From NCBI GenBank assembly GCA_905221605.1, contig CAJNDS010000309.1, forward strand, positions 105,043-169,042: 64,000 bases of DNA, read 5' to 3'. This document shows positions 31,900 through 41,623 of this stretch, one piece after another. A program made the position numbers and the translations under genes. The notes under the pieces are model-generated. The model did no database searches. It worked only from the letters and a program-made list of their open reading frames with translations, and had not been told where the DNA came from. Source of the DNA: Symbiodinium natans. Lineage: Eukaryota; Sar; Dinophyceae; Suessiales; Symbiodiniaceae. Position 1 is the first letter of the stretch, and each line of letters opens with the position of its first letter.

Positions 31900-32935
31900 C
31901 CTCTTCGCCTCCTTCGTGGACACGGTCTACGTGAAGGTGCAGAGAAATAGGAATTTGAAGAGAATCGAAGAGAGGAGAGCAAAGGAAGGGGCGGAAATGG
32001 CGGAAGAAGGGAAGGAAGAGGAGGTTGCAGAGGAGGCTGCAGCAGACCCACAGGCAGCACAACGAGAAGGGGAAGTGGCGTCCACGGCAGCGCTTCCTCT
32101 TCGCCGCATGGGCTGGGGCCACTGCCGGCTCTTTGCCAGCTGCCCAGGCTTGGTCTCGCAAGCTCCGGGCTTCGCCACCTTCGCAAAGAGGAGCAAACCA
32201 CACGCAGAGAGAAGAATCAGCACTCGCAAGAACAGAACCGTCACAGCAGCCCTCGAAGGAGCGGTGAGAAGAGGTGTGGAAACAGGTGTGGAAACAGAGA
32301 AGCGGCCGGGATGGCCAGCAGCAGAAGACCGGGAACCAGGCCAGTTTTGGGGCTCAGTGTCAAAGGCGCAAGCCCAAGCAACGAAAGCAGCAAAAGCAGC
32401 AAAAGCAGCAACGACGAAGACCAGCACCTCCTTGGCCTTGGCGACCTTAGCAGTGAGCCCTTCGATGGCAGACTCCGTTTATGGGCTCTGCTACCGCTGC
32501 CATCGGCAGCTTTGCGTGGACAGCTGGGAGGACGGCAAGGACGGGAAGGACGGGAAGGACGGGAAGGACGGGTTGAGGGACGGCACTGCAAGGCTCCGTC
32601 TGGAGGAGTCCTGCACGACGCCGACGCTCTTCGAAGTCCGAAGCGTCCGAAGCGTCCAGAGAAGGCACCGAGCACAGGCAGAAGGCCAAGAAGAAGGGCA
32701 AGAGGAAGGGAGGGAGAGCGAAGAGAGCGAAGAGAGGGGCGAGGGCTCGAAGCGGAGCTCCTCGAAGCGGAGCTCCTCGAAGCGGAGCTCCTCGAAGCGG
32801 AGCTCTCCAAGCCAAGTTGTCGCCGTCTCCGTGGAGATCTCCTGGCAGCAGCGGCCCCTGTGCAGCTGCCCGGCCCCGAAGGGAATTCAGCTGAAGTTGG
32901 AGAAAGATTATAAGAAAATCTTAGAAAAAAATGGC
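31900..32935 (+). CDS. Candidate low-complexity exon block upstream of glycosyltransferase
   Basis: A 1-kb region with long open frames and exon-like composition. One + frame runs about 390 codons and reads VDTVYVKVQRNRNLKRIEER then charged Glu/Ala-rich sequence; a second + frame is also open. It contains exact short tandem repeats: AGCAAAAGC units (32385-32413), the 9-nt GACGGGAAG (about 32535-32572) and the 15-nt CTCGAAGCGGAGCTC, four copies (32758-32806). These keep several frames open, so the frame cannot be chosen. It may be the 5' part of the next gene. Confidence 0.35.
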
Positions 32936-32967
32936 AGACTCTGAGTTTTTGTTGAATCCGTTCTGAG

Positions 32968-35597
32968 AGGCGACGGGGGCGTGGTCCACCTCAAGTCCAA
33001 TGAGGAGCCTTGCCGGCACCTCTGGGAGCTTCGCCGGGCGGGCGAGGGCCACACGGAGCTCTTCAGTGAGCCCTGCCTCTGGCTGAAGGCGCTGAAGGCA
33101 CATCGCAATCGCTACCTGGCTGTGCAGGAGCAAAAGCACTCTCACGAGAAACCCTCTCAGCCATCTCTTCGACTAATGCTGCTGTTCCCCCTATAGCATG
33201 ACTTCACAAGCTCCGTGACAGTCTTATACAGGGCAGATCTCCCCCCAAAGAAGCCCCAATACCCCCGAACAATCCGAACACTCTCCACCCCACCCCTTCC
33301 CAACCGCCAACCGCCCCCAACGAATCACAACCACGGCGAACGGCATCATACCACTGCCGAAAACGTTGTTTCGGCGTGCTCCCTGTGCTCCCCATCCTGA
33401 ATCCCTTGTTTGGCCAGATGTGGTTTCCCCATGAACAGCTAGAGTGTGTGAAGAATCTTGCCAAGAGCAGACAAGCAAACTGTAGAGAGCTCGCCCTCCG
33501 CGAGGACTCGCAGCTGGCCTTGGTGAGCTGGAATGCGACGGAAGTCAAGGGGACAGGCCCGCAGGGCCCGCAGGGCCCGCGAGGCCTGCAGGCCTGCTGG
33601 CACTTCGGGCACCCGCAGACCTGGACACAGCAGCACTTCCTGGGAGAGGTGGAGACGGTGAAGATCCCAAGGCAAAGCGCGGACGCGGGCGGCGGCGGAA
33701 GCGGCGGCGGAAGCGGCGATGGTGAGAGCACTGAGAGTGCTTTGGAGCCTTTGCCAATTGTGTGGCTCATGGCCTCCCCAGGCTACGAGAAAACCCTGCA
33801 GAGGCTTCTGAGGTCTTTCGAGGAGGCCAAGGAGCCCTGTGAAGTGAAAGTACGTTGGGTCCCCGACATGAAGGACACGACCAAGGAGGGCTTCATCTTA
33901 ATGGGCAAGCTCTCACCCAGCTACAGGGTCTTCTACTTCAACTACGTCAAGTTCCTCTTCCTCTTTGAGGCGCTGCTGGATGCCCTGACTGCAAAGCAAA
34001 AGGTGCCCATGGTCGTGGTCATGGACTTGGACGTGCAGGTCTTCCCAAACTGGGTCACCACTCTGCGGCGCTGCCTGGAAGACGACGGCAAAGGAACCGG
34101 AGCCGCGAAGCCTCTCGGGGCGGATGTGTGCTTCTTGCAGCAGGCAGCATTCGGGGACCGGCGCTTGCAACAAGCCAACAGCGGGGTTCTGGTCTTTGGC
34201 GGAGAGAAAGGAGGCGCCACTGGCAATCGCGCTGGCAAAGATCGGCAGCACTTGCTCCGGTTCGCTTCCTTCCTGCACGCGCTGGTGCAGCGGCTGCAAG
34301 CGCAAGAGCTTCTTTGTCACCTTTTGCCCTTTTCGGAGCCCGTGGCGTTCGAGCAGCTTCACATGAACTACATCTTGAACCACATCCGACACACTGTGGA
34401 GGCTTTTGAAGATGGTGCAGATGGTAACTCAGTGGAGGCCATGCGTTGGGGCATCTATTCGCCCCTGGTGGCCTATGCTGGCATGTTCCTGACTCACGCG
34501 GTGCTGACGGACACAGTGCACCACGCCACTGCCAGCAACGTGCGCTTGAAGCAGAAGCTCCGTTTCCTGGACGCCGCGAAGGACTTCAAAGAGGACCTGA
34601 CTCACTACTGTCCCTCTTACAGAAACTCTTACAGCTACAGTGGCGACAGCCCTTACAGCGCGCAGCAGCAGAAGCAACAGGGCGTTCTTGTGAGAGATTT
34701 ATCGGGTTTTCAGGGGCCTTTACCGGAGTTCTGCTTTTACTTCACGGGGCACGATCCCCACTTTGGCCCCCTGCTGCCACACCACAAGCTCTTCGCCGGC
34801 TTCTCCGAAGAGGACAACGAAGTGGTCCTCAACCACCTCATCACCAGGCTGTGAGTGAGTAAGTGCAAAGAAAAAGACCACTCTCTCTCTCTCTCTCTCT
34901 CCCTCTGTGTTGTTTTTCTCTGCTCTCTCTCTCTCTCTCTCTCGCTCTTTGTGTCTCTGGTGGTTGCGATCATCGATTTCGTGTATATGTGGAGAGGCAC
35001 AGCCCGAAGCCTTTTCCAAGATCTCGCTGAGGTACATGCATTTTAATGCAAGTCACGAAATCTAGCTCCTGGGAGCGTGCGCGAGTTGTTGTGGAATAGT
35101 TAATCTCTCAAGTCTCAGGCCCCGCCACCCCCCCCCCCCTCTCCTCTTACATGATGGATTGTGTGTGATCAGTAAGAGGAAAGGGAAGGGGGACGACTCC
35201 CAAAAAGGGAAAAGGTCGTGAGGTGCAGCCAACAACTATAAGCCTGCTTGTGGGAAATTAATTGTCTTAAATGTTTTGGGTGGAACTGTGGGACGCTCAG
35301 CTCATCAGATGTTCCTGGATTCCTGGCACACTTCCAAGTCCCGAAGCAAAAGTTGTTTGGTGAAGGATCCAGGTTTGCGAGTTCGGACGCTCAGGGTACG
35401 CTTATTTCATTGCATCTTCAACGTTTCATGCACGAAGCATGTGACGTGGCATGTTACTCGTGGCTCGCAGGGCGGAAGGCCGCAAGGCCTGGATCCAGCT
35501 CATCATCGGCTTCAACGAAGGTGCCTACAGGCGCTGGCGCACGGCCCGCCAGAACACGTCGCGGACGCTTCGAATGCTCTTGGATGCGCCCTACTGA
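32968..35597 (+). CDS. Nucleotide-diphospho-sugar transferase-like glycosyltransferase
   Basis: Likely transfers a sugar from a nucleotide sugar in the secretory pathway; substrate unknown. Three phased exons. 32968-33121 reads GGVVHLKSNEEPCRHLWELR. 33418-34850 is about 477 codons: IVWLMASPGYEKTLQRLL, PSYRVFYFNYVKFLFLFEAL, the DxD-type metal site VVVMDLDVQVFPNW, QQANSGVLVFGG and EQLHMNYILNHI. 35471-35597 reads AEGRKAWIQLIIGFNEGAYR to LLDAPY and TGA. The apparent stop at 34852 lies in a GTGAGT donor, and the phase-2 join restores Leu. DxD, NSGVLVF and the downstream acidic/QxxxN motif order resemble the nucleotide-diphospho-sugar transferase family (PF03407-like). A Gly/Ser linker (33685-33720) precedes the domain. 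No transmembrane anchor was found, so the 5' end may be missing. Confidence 0.8.
34880..34950 (+). repeat. CT microsatellite in glycosyltransferase intron
   Basis: Two (CT)n runs separated by TGTGTTGTTTTTCTCTG lie just after the donor at 34851. The intron ends at 35470; an exon inside it is not needed for phase. Confidence 0.85.
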
Positions 35598-37550
35598 GGC
35601 AATGTCTACTCTCCAGTGAACTGCTCAGACTGCGAGACTCCGTGTCTTCGCGTTGCCGCGAAGCAGAGTCGTGCCCAACAATGAGCACACCCCGGATTCG
35701 AAGGACATAGCTGGAATCAGTGGGACACCCGCGGCGGTCTCGGCTGTCTCGACGGTCTCTTCTTCGGTCTCTCCATCCTTCGCCGCCCAAAGCTTCGAAT
35801 TTCCAACGCTTGACATCTTCCCGGCCCCAAGAACGCTTCTCCGTTCTGCCGTGAACAGACTTCAACAAGTTCCACCACAAGCACAGAAGCGCGCCTCATG
35901 CCCCTGCTGCAGTTGGCTGTTGGCGTGAGCAATCTTGAGCACAGAAAAGGAAGGGGAGAGAAGGGTCAGAGAAGGGAAAGAGAATGTCAAAGACCTGATC
36001 AACTCTAGTATGCGCAGGGCACATGATATATCAATTGCATTAATTGCATGCTGTGGTGTTGGACATTGGAGGTACATGTTGCGACGGCGCAGGTTTCCAT
36101 AAGTCTCCCTTCTTTAGCAAGCCGCAGACCTCACATATCCTCACATCTAATCTTCCCGTTCTTTACACCAATTCTCAACCACCCAAGCACGCAGCTCCCA
36201 AGATTCGCAGTGGATCTCTGCAATCCCAAATTCTAAGTACCCGAAAGATCCACAAAAACACACACAAACCTGCCTAACCAAACACACCGAGTAGTGCTGG
36301 CGCGTATACATTCTCTACTCACTACTGGTAGTTCCCGTTCGTGAAGGCTTGGTCTGGGTTTTGTGCCACCCTCATACGTAGTGTACGTATTTGTAGCCTT
36401 GCTTCGTGAATACTTATGCTTTCTCCGAAAAGAGGACGTGAAGACCCTACCAAGCAGGGGAATGACCAGGCGAGAAATATGAATATACGATGTACGCTTG
36501 CGCAGGAGGTCGGAGGGTGAGGAGGCGGCCGATCATCGTATTGTTCACTGAAACGAATTAATTAAGCGGACTATAGGTGCAAAGCAATCAAAGCCTGCCG
36601 CCACCCCACGAGCACCATGGGCATCAGCACTGGTTTCACTGATCCCGCACGATCAGGGCCCCTAAACCAGACCCCCACCTTGTTAAAAGTGAGCAAAGCT
36701 TGGCCTCTGGACGAAGCCGAGGCTGCTAAAGCCTGCGTATCTACAAAATGTAGCAGATATGAAAGATAAGTTCTGTTGTTTGTTTGAAGCACTAGCTGCT
36801 GTGGTCGTATTATGCTGCTTCAGGCGGCGAGTGTCCTTTCATCCGGGATTCTGAGATCTGATGCATGACAATCCCAACCTAATGCATTTTGCCCACCTAC
36901 CCAGCATCTTGTTTTTTAAGACATCAGTTGGTGGGACCACGAACACATTCACACGCATAGCTGCTCGAGATATTTGCTGATGTGACTTTTCCCCGCTCCT
37001 GGAAATGTTCTACCAGCGATCACTGTTATTCAACAGATTGTGTTGATGACCGTCAACCAGCCCTCTGAATTCTCGTCCTCGCCCTGCTCATCATTTCATA
37101 ACTGTCAGGGTTGATATCACGGATGCAGAGTTTTACATAGTCTAACTGGCATGTTCATGCTTCGCCCATTTGGGTTTTTGCCACTCCGTTGCTGAGCTCA
37201 TCTTCGGCCACGAAGGGCACTCCGGACACTCAGCAGCACAGTGCACGCCTGCATGGGTGCACGCAGGCAGGCCATGAGCCATGACCCACGACTCGTTACG
37301 GTTCGTCAGCTTATAAGCTGTTGAACGGTCCGGAATCTGGAACTACGTGACAACTACTCTTTCTCGTAGTTATATGTCGTAGTTACATCGTAGGATACGT
37401 CGTAGTCGCTGGTCTCGGCCACACTGCCCTGATGGAGCCGGCGGCAAGTCTTCGAAGTCCATGTCTTCTGACTTCTCCGAGGTGCACAGTGCAGGGGTTT
37501 CAGGGACCAGACAGGGGGCTCTAACACACAGAGAGTAGTGAGAGTAGTGA
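35598..37550. other. Intergenic region, no gene recognised
   Basis: About 2 kb between the glycosyltransferase stop and the oxygenase exons. ORFs are short, lack protein character and are not bounded by good splice sites. No repeats longer than a few units were seen apart from the AGAGTAGTG array at its right edge. Confidence 0.5.
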
Positions 37551-37570
37551 GAGTAGTGAGAGTAGTGACA
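37528..37570 (+). repeat. 9-nt tandem repeat AGAGTAGTG
   Basis: About four to five units directly upstream of the first oxygenase exon. The 9-nt unit keeps a Val-Arg-Val frame open, so the exon start within it is uncertain. Confidence 0.8.
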
Positions 37571-40410
37571 GTAGAGGAGGGAGGGGAAGCCGAGATCAGC
37601 GCCTTCTGTGGTAAGAATGGAGGCCGGCGCCCTTGGCTTCGACAGCGCTCCGAGCGCCAGGAAGCAGAGGCAGCAAAGGGACCCCCCCCCTTCCCGGCTG
37701 CCCTCACTGCTCTCAGTTCTTATCTCAGTTATCCTTCCACCCCCTCCTTTTCTTTCGAAGGGAGGGCTTTCCATGGATGCCTCCTTCCTCCATTTGTTTT
37801 TTCTCTTCTCGCTCTCTTTGGGAAGAAGAAGTCTGACCTTGCGACATGCGTGTGTAAGTAAAGCGTAAGGTGTGTAAAGAGTGTGTGTGTGTGTGTGGAG
37901 TGTGTGTTGACGTGTCCCTCCTCTGATTTCTCTTTTCATTTTTGAGTGTTTGTTCGCTGCGCTCGAGGCTTAAGCCCAACTTCTTGGGCCCTGGGACTCG
38001 GACCGGTCGGACTGGCTGCCTGTGCCGTCAAGGAGCGGCGACAGCGGCGACAGTGGCGAGCCCAGAGGAGAGCGGCAAAAGGCGCTTCCACGGCTTCGAA
38101 AATCAGCAGCCCTTCCGGCCCTTCCGAGACTTCCGATGCCGAGCGGAGATTCCTCTTCCTCGGGCGCCAGCCACGCTTTTGGCGCGGCCTGGACGTGCGG
38201 TCCTGGACGACGGAGGTGCAGCGCCCGCACGTGGAACAGCCACCGCCGCAGGATCCCTCGCTGATACCTGATGCAAAGGCGCGGCTCAACGTTGTGCAAG
38301 AGTCCACACCCTGCACCTGGACTCGGGGGTTTGGTCGGAGGTCTTCTGAAGTCAGCCTAAATTGTTCGGGAAGTTCGGTTGTGCATTTTGTGCTTGCGTT
38401 GTTGTGTTGTTGCCAGCTTGTCTTGAATCATCGTTCAACTTTGAAATTTGGTGGTCAGGTCCGGGAGTTCCAAGAGAATCAAGTGGTGCTGCTCCGTGGG
38501 GCCATCACCGACTGGGTGCCTAAACTGCATTTAGAAAACTTATACCAGAGACTCGCAGAGCTGCGCCGTGAGTGGGGGGGGGGGGAAGAATCCGTCTTCT
38601 ATTCTTCTTAGTACGCTGCGTGGCCCTCGCCACCAGCTGAAAGCTCTGTGGAGGCCGAAGCGGAGGGCTGGGAGGCGGAACAGAAAGCCAGTGCGAGGTC
38701 AATAGGTCGGCAAAAAGCCGATGCAAAGCTAGAGGGGGTACAGGGGCCGTGAGGGGAGCGGGGGGAGGGTCGGGTGCAGGCACGAAGGTCTTTACATGGC
38801 GGGAGTTCACCCAAAGGAGGTTCCAAAGAAGGGTCCCTACATTGAGGTGAGAAGGGTTTGAGGAGGCTGTTCGTATCCAGAGAGGCAGGGACTCCTCTGC
38901 GCCCCCGTTGCCGTTGGCATTTGTCAGCGTGTCCCAAACGCTTTAAATGGCCTAAAGGGCCTAAAGCTTGCAGGGCCTCGGCGAATATGTTTCGTAGTTT
39001 AGCGGGGATCTCTTGCCAGAATCAGCATCAACGCTGAGAAGCGGAACATGTCACTTGAGCAAAGGGGAGGTGGGTGCGATGATGCGCGATGCATCGCGAC
39101 AACGTGCGCCAAGCCCCGAGCGGTGTCAGGTGCCCTACTTGAAGTCGGTTGTCCAGCACCAGATGGAGCACCCGCAGGCCACGCGTATATAAGCGTGGTT
39201 TGTAAGATTGGCTGAATACATTTGAATACTGCTGAAGCGCAGAATCGGGCAGAAATCTCTGCTTTTCAGGTCTCCGCCTTCGTCACTGGCTTGCGGAGCT
39301 TCTTCTCCATGGACTACGTGCAGGCGGGGCTCTTCCTCACCAACGACCGCTTCTTCGACTTCTGGACTTCCTCCCCACTTGCCGGCCTGGCAAAGCAACT
39401 CTTACAGCCGCTCGGCCCCTCTAACATCCTCTAACATCCTCTAACTTTGGCAAGCGAATCCTGAAAAAGAGGGGCCCCTCTTCTGATCTCGTCTCTGGAG
39501 ATGTGAGTTGAGATAGGAGTCGAGGTTCCAGTCGTGTGCTATGCTTGGGGACACCAGCCAGGGAGCCAATTGAGGGTTTTAAAGTTAGTGGGCGATGGGG
39601 ACTCGAACGGACTCGCTGCGCGGGGAGGATCCTTACCTTCGAGAGTTGTGCGAGTTTGCATAAGCCCTCAAATAAGCGCGCTGAGGTGTGAGGAGGTGAG
39701 GCTTATCGTGGACCAGCTGAACGTGAATCCGCACTGCCCGCCGCCGCTTGGCGCCGTTGCCAAAGTGCTGGCGGCTTCGACTTCGCGAAGGGGATTGTAC
39801 TGAGTTGCACCGTCCAGTCGTCGAAGCGTCTGACCCATAGAACACAAATTCCTCGACAAGTTTCATGCAAGCCCTCAGGTTCACGGACGTGGAGAAGTTC
39901 CACACAGATGCGCCCAGATGCAGCCACAAGAGAGAGGAGCTATTAAGTGTTAAGTAGCTTCATGGCAACAGTGTCTTGCAAACACAGCTTCTCGTCCAGT
40001 GAGTGGAGATATGCGGGGCTCATCGCGGGGCGCTCTGTGGCGTCTCTGAGGTTGGGGTGATCTCCGCTGTGGCTCGGGAGGAGGATGTCCTTCGCTGTTG
40101 GATTCCGCTTGAAAGTGGACGGCAAGAGGGGATTGGGACTTTGGAGTTCGAGGTCCATGGCGAGCGAAAGAGGTTCGACGTGAAGCTGGGAGATGTCTTG
40201 ATGTTCACGCCCACAATCCCTCACCGAGTGCTCTTCCCAGCCAATAGTCAGTATGATGAAGACCGCTGCGTTATCATCGCAAGCCTACATGGCTCCACTG
40301 CCGACGCGGGTCCCGTGGACGCTCGGCACAGGAAGAGATCCGGAAATTCCACAAATGAGTTTCAGGGGGAAAAGCCAATGTCAATTGGAAATACGAAGGG
40401 CCAAAGTTAA
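37571..40410 (+). CDS. Phytanoyl-CoA-dioxygenase-like Fe(II)/2-oxoglutarate oxygenase
   Basis: Hydroxylase-type enzyme; substrate unknown. Exons: about 37571-37610 (GEAEISAFC, then GTAAGA); 37968-38293 (basic/Ser-rich, ending LIPDAKARLNV); 38459-38569 (VREFQENQVVLLRGAITDW to LYQRLAEL, the PhyH-type N-terminal helix and strand); 39270 to about 39410 (SFFSMDYVQAGLFL, RFFDFWTSSPLAGLAKQLL); 39879-39909 (FTDVEKFHTD, the iron-binding HxD); 40051 onward (VGVISAVAREEDVLRCWIPL, then KLGDVLMFTPTIPHRVLF with the distal His, then EDRCVII with the Arg for 2-oxoglutarate). One exon between 39410 and 39879 is unresolved. The HxD exon ends at a GC donor; the 38569 junction keeps phase only with GA or another unusual donor. 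A JmjC/cupin fold is the alternative. The last exon may end before the TAA at 40408. Confidence 0.65.
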
Positions 40411-40481
40411 ATTAGGGACCGTGGCAGGGGGGAACTTGGTCCCGTGACTTGGTGTGGTCTTCTCAGACTTTTCTCAGCGAG

Positions 40482-40557
40482 GCAGTGCCCGAGTTTCCCC
40501 GCATCTTCCCGACCACCGATGAAGCAGAAGTGGCAGCGCGGCGGGAGGGCAGGTGCG

Positions 40558-40612
<55 letters not shown>

Positions 40613-41320
40613 TTGGGGAGCTGGTGTGCAATCATTGAGAGGCTCTACGACAGCGCGGAGCGGTATTTCCAGCTCTGGGGCCGTCCCTTTGCACTGGCCA
40701 AGGAACCGCGCCTGCAGAGTGGATGCCATGTCAACATACAATAAAGAAGAGAGAGGGGAGAGAGAGAGAGAGAGAGGGAGAGAGCGTCTACGTATCACAT
40801 TCCACGATGGATCTGGGCCCGCCTCGCGCAGGGGGGGGGGGGGAGGGGTCCGCTCCCCTCAAGCTAAGAAGAAGAAGAAGAGAGCAAGAGAGAGAGGGAG
40901 GAGCCGTTCAACGAACTTCACCAAAACGCGGCCGGGGGGGGAGGGGGGGGGGACACAGCTGGGGACCCTGGAAAGTCCTAGGCCTTTGAGTGAAAACCAC
41001 TCGTCACAGTCAGACGCCCGTGTCACGGACCTTTCGAAGCGGGCAGCGGGGCATCGGGGCCGGGGACCCCTCAAGGCCCCTTCGCTGGGTAGAAGCAGAA
41101 GAAGAAGAAGAAGAAGAAGAAGAAGAAGAAGAAGAAGAGAGAGAGATCGAGGGCGAGAGAGAGAGAGAGAGCAAGAGAAAGGTGGTTTTTGTGTCGGCCT
41201 TTGAGTTCAATGGAGAGAGCACAGGGAGAGCAAAAATCAGCCGAGGAGTGGCTGCAGTTCATCACCTACGAGCAGAAGAAGCCTTCGGAGTCCAAAAAAA
41301 AGCGCAGAGAGACAATATGA
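40482..41320 (+). CDS. Unrecognised exons, possibly continuing the oxygenase gene
   Basis: Exon 40482-40552 reads AVPEFPRIFPTTDEAEVAAR and ends at GTGCGG (phase 2). It joins exactly to 40621, which reads SWCAIIERLYDSAERYFQLW then GRPFALAKEP. A (CT)n run (40561-40607) makes up most of the 68-nt intron. A third candidate after 41200 reads EEWLQFITYEQKKPSESKKK, weakly like a half-a-TPR motif. Between them are GA and GAA repeats. It is undecided whether these end the oxygenase or form a separate gene. Confidence 0.45.
40561..40607 (+). repeat. (CT)n microsatellite filling a 68-nt intron
   Basis: Forty-seven bases of nearly pure CT between the donor at 40553 and the acceptor at 40620. It acts as an extreme polypyrimidine tract. 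Confidence 0.85.
41096..41175 (+). repeat. GAA / GA microsatellite
   Basis: About 14 GAA units followed by (GA)n. The Glu- and Arg-rich frames through it are repeat artefacts. Confidence 0.9.
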
Positions 41321-41623
41321 GACGATGTGAGACAATGCTGACTCTGCTCTGGGCTGTGCTGGTGAATTAGTTTCGACTGGCCAACTGGGAGAGCAAACTC
41401 AAAAACGAGAGCTTAAACCCTTTGCCCTCTGCGTAGTGGTTTAGCGCATCTTCCGGCTCGGTGCCTCTATTGTTGCCGTCGCAAGGTTCGGGAAGTACGT
41501 GTCGGAATGGAGTTTAGGGGGCCCCGGCCTCGAAAGGCTTAAGGCTTATAAGGGGCAAAGAGATGGCAGCTGTTCACTCTAACGCGCGCAGAAACAGCTC
41601 AGACACATCTTTCGCATGCCGAG

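Noticed and set aside
34852-34854. TGA at the end of the 492-codon frame as the glycosyltransferase stop
   Set aside because: It lies inside a GTGAGT donor. A phase-2 join to 35471 gives a further 41 protein-like residues and a new stop at 35595.
38459-40410. JmjC histone demethylase
   Set aside because: The LLRGAITDW start is compatible, but the following helix, the FHTD context and the GDVLMFTPTIPHRV segment fit a PhyH-type oxygenase better; no JmjN, zinc finger or chromatin domain is present.
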